Assembly (NCBI GenBank): GCA_020061685.1
Contig: JAGUXU010000142.1
Coordinates: forward strand, 1 to 6,759
From: Candidatus Omnitrophota bacterium
GTDB lineage: Bacteria > Omnitrophota > Gorgyraeia > Pluralincolimonadales > Pluralincolimonadaceae
DNA: 6,759 nucleotides
Direction: 5' to 3'
This document shows, in pieces, positions 5,434-6,759 of this stretch (position 1 is the stretch's first letter; every line of letters begins with the position of its first letter). The notes beneath the pieces were generated by a model, which worked only from the letters and a program-made list of their open reading frames with translations, searched no databases and was not told the DNA's origin. The position numbers were made by a program, and so were the translations under genes.

Positions 5434-5461
5434 TTGAAAAAAATCGGAAATGAGGTATACT
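5434..5461 (+). promoter_or_regulatory. Sigma70-type promoter for the aldolase gene
   Basis: TTGAAA at 5434-5439 and TATACT at 5456-5461 are separated by 16 bases. The predicted start near 5468 would give a leader of about 28 bases containing the strong ribosome binding site at 5480-5487. A separate promoter here implies that the aldolase and PAS gene form their own unit. Confidence 0.6.
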
Positions 5462-5479
5462 TTATAGTTGATGCTTAAA

Positions 5480-5487
5480 AAGGAGGT
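5480..5487 (+). promoter_or_regulatory. Near-perfect Shine-Dalgarno of the aldolase gene
   Basis: AAGGAGGT at 5480-5487 is fully complementary to the usual 16S rRNA 3' end and lies 8 bases before the ATG at 5496, in an A-rich, unstructured leader. This suggests high translation, in contrast with the genes lacking any such site at 552, 621 and 2617. Confidence 0.8.
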
Positions 5488-5495
5488 TTAAAAAG

Positions 5496-6287
5496 ATGGA
5501 CTGGGGTATTAAGAACCGTTTAAGCAGGATAATCAAGCCGGACGGCCACACAGTCATGCTCGCCATTGACCACGGGTATTTTTTGGGGCCTGTCAGCAGG
5601 CTGGAAGACCCGGCCAAGACCATAAAACCGTTACTTCCCTATACCGATGCGCTTATGCTTACGCGCGGCGTCTTGCGTAACTGCGTGGATGCCGTCAACG
5701 ATATACCGGTCGTCCTCCGGGCATCCGGCGGAAACAGCATCGCCGGTAAAGACCTTTCCGACGAGGGGATCACTTTATCGATGAAGGAAGCCGTGCGGCT
5801 TAACGCCTCAGCGGTAGCCCTTTCTATTTATATAGGCACCGACCACGAACACCAGACGCTCATAAACCTCTCAAGGCTTATTGACGAGGGAGAGGAATAC
5901 GGGATCCCTGTCCTGGCGGTGACCGCCGTCGGAAAAGAACTGGAAAAAAGAGACGCGCGATACCTTTCTTTATCCTGCAGGATAGCGGCGGAATTGGGGG
6001 CCCGTTTCGTCAAGACCTATTATTGCGATGATTTTGAGAAGGTCGTAAAGAGCTGCCCGGTCCCGCTTGTCATCGCGGGCGGCCCGAAATTAAAGACAGA
6101 GACCGATGTCCTACGCATCGCTTATGAGGCGGTCAGGCAGGGCGCCTCCGGCGTGGACATGGGAAGGAACGTCTGGCAGTCGCAGAATCCCGTCGCGATG
6201 ATAAAGACTTTGCGTGCCATAGGCCATGAAAAGGCCTCCTTAAGCAAAGCTCAAAAATTATTAGAGGAACTGAGAAAAGAGAGATAA
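5496..6287 (+). CDS. lsrF: LsrF-type class I aldolase/thiolase (DeoC/LacD/FbaB fold)
   Basis: The 263 residues follow LsrF closely from DWGIKNRLSRI (2-12) onwards: TVMLAIDHGYFLGP (19-32), LTRGVLR (55-61), PVVLRASGGNSI (71-82), the Schiff-base lysine region FVKTYY (171-176, Lys173), VPLVIAGGPK for phosphate binding, and GASGVDMGRNVWQS near the end. LsrF in enteric bacteria transfers an acetyl group from the AI-2-derived 3-hydroxy-5-phosphonooxypentane-2,4-dione to CoA. Related class I aldolases cleave fructose 1,6-bisphosphate or similar sugar phosphates. This copy begins directly at the DWG motif, lacking the roughly 25-residue N-terminal extension of the E. coli protein as I recall it. No lsrACDBK genes are visible, so AI-2 degradation is not established and a general sugar phosphate aldolase is a real alternative. 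A PAS-domain gene follows 8 bases after the stop. Confidence 0.87.
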   Translation: MDWGIKNRLSRIIKPDGHTVMLAIDHGYFLGPVSRLEDPAKTIKPLLPYTDALMLTRGVLRNCVDAVNDIPVVLRASGGNSIAGKDLSDEGITLSMKEAVRLNASAVALSIYIGTDHEHQTLINLSRLIDEGEEYGIPVLAVTAVGKELEKRDARYLSLSCRIAAELGARFVKTYYCDDFEKVVKSCPVPLVIAGGPKLKTETDVLRIAYEAVRQGASGVDMGRNVWQSQNPVAMIKTLRAIGHEKASLSKAQKLLEELRKER

Positions 6288-6295
6288 GGCCGAAT

Positions 6296-6759
6296 ATGTT
6301 CGTAAATATCTTTCTAAGACAGGACGAATGGATCAGGCAGAATAAGGCGTGTTTCAAGCTGCTCGATGACTTCGGCGTAGGTGTGGCCGCCATAAGCCCG
6401 AAGATGGAGATACTCGCCTTAAATAAGGTCATGAAGAAGTGGTTTCCGGACGTAAACGTCAATGAAAGGCCTATCTGCTATAAATCGTTCAATAGTCCCC
6501 CCAGAGATAAAATTTGCGAATACTGCCCTACCATCAGGACTATTACCGACGGAAAGGTCCATGAAGCGACTACCGAGACGCCCAGCGGCGGTAAAGTCAT
6601 AAATTTCCGCATTGTTGCCTCGCCGGTAAAGGACGGGGAAGGTAATATAATCGCCGCCATAGAGGTCGTAGAGGACGTTACCGGCAGAGAAGTGGCGTCA
6701 GAGCGCATAGAGGAGTTAAATAAATGCCTTCTTGATTTCGGGGCCGACCATCAGGAAAA
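6296..6759 (+). CDS. PAS-domain signalling protein (5' part, probable sensor kinase or regulator)
   Basis: The ATG at 6296 opens a frame of 154 codons that runs off the window without a stop. Residues about 19-130 form a PAS domain: LLDDFGVGVAAISPKMEILALNKVMKKWFP, a middle part with C61 and C74-x2-C77 (ICEYCP), and the closing IVASPVKDGEGNIIAAIEVVEDVTGRE, the usual end before a coiled linker. The linker ERIEELNKCLLDFG (137-149) looks like the entry to a GAF or further sensor domain, as in PAS-GAF histidine kinases, though that part is outside the window. No membrane segment is present, so it should sense an internal signal; the cysteines could respond to redox state or bind metal. A TAAGG sequence overlaps the aldolase stop and lies 6 bases before the ATG, suggesting translational coupling. 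The output domain is unknown. Confidence 0.82.
   Translation, partial: MFVNIFLRQDEWIRQNKACFKLLDDFGVGVAAISPKMEILALNKVMKKWFPDVNVNERPICYKSFNSPPRDKICEYCPTIRTITDGKVHEATTETPSGGKVINFRIVASPVKDGEGNIIAAIEVVEDVTGREVASERIEELNKCLLDFGADHQE

Noticed and set aside
5428..5478. Sixteen-codon frame (MGLKKIGNEVYFIVDA) before the aldolase gene
   Set aside because: It has no ribosome binding site and overlaps the predicted -35 and -10 boxes, so it would not be in the aldolase transcript.

Overview
The window reads as a compact stretch of a Gram-negative (diderm) bacterial chromosome of roughly balanced base composition. Diderm features are a secretin-like exported protein and a SYLF/Ysc84 protein with a signal peptide. 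A radical SAM/SPASM enzyme and a redox-looking cysteine-bearing PAS protein suggest an anaerobic or low-oxygen lifestyle. The gene mix, codon style and a palindromic repeat of the CATTGCGAGC...GCTCGCAATG type make me lean towards an uncultured lineage such as Omnitrophota, with deltaproteobacteria-like groups as alternatives. This taxonomic guess is weak and rests on impression, not on a search.

Layout. (1) Positions 1-552, minus strand: 5' part of an HD-GYP phosphodiesterase gene, cut by the left window edge. (2) 553-620: a 68-base divergent promoter region whose two -35 boxes overlap almost completely, with both predicted transcripts leaderless or nearly so. (3) 621-1945, plus: an RluA-family pseudouridine synthase followed by a secreted SYLF-domain protein, 14 bases apart. 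(4) 1958-2542, minus: a short exported secretin-core protein, convergent with the SYLF gene. (5) 2543-2616: a second compact divergent promoter region. (6) 2617-5409, plus: a likely four-gene operon of a YjbQ-family protein, a radical SAM/SPASM enzyme, an FmdB-type zinc ribbon protein and a zinc-dependent medium-chain dehydrogenase. A REP-like hairpin repeat lies between the second and third genes. (7) 5410-5495: a good sigma70-type promoter and a strong ribosome binding site. (8) 5496-6759, plus: an LsrF-type class I aldolase and, 8 bases later, a PAS-domain signalling protein cut by the right edge.

Working together. The dehydrogenase and the LsrF-type aldolase are adjacent and could act on related sugar or polyol phosphates, but the aldolase has its own promoter and no lsr transport or kinase genes are visible. 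The YjbQ/radical SAM/FmdB run could be a small modification or metabolism cassette. I see no precursor peptide, so its substrate stays unknown.

Most unusual points: three transcription-unit-leading genes (552 minus, 621 plus, 2617 plus) have a -10 box immediately before the ATG and no Shine-Dalgarno sequence, implying leaderless mRNAs beside genes with strong Shine-Dalgarno sites; a stand-alone secretin core that lacks the secretin ring-building N domains and the conserved GDIPxxGxLF-type segment; and the asymmetric hairpin repeat placed directly against a ribosome binding site. I found no CRISPR array, tRNA, rRNA, insertion sequence or clear intrinsic terminator, and no gene-free stretch longer than about 90 bases.
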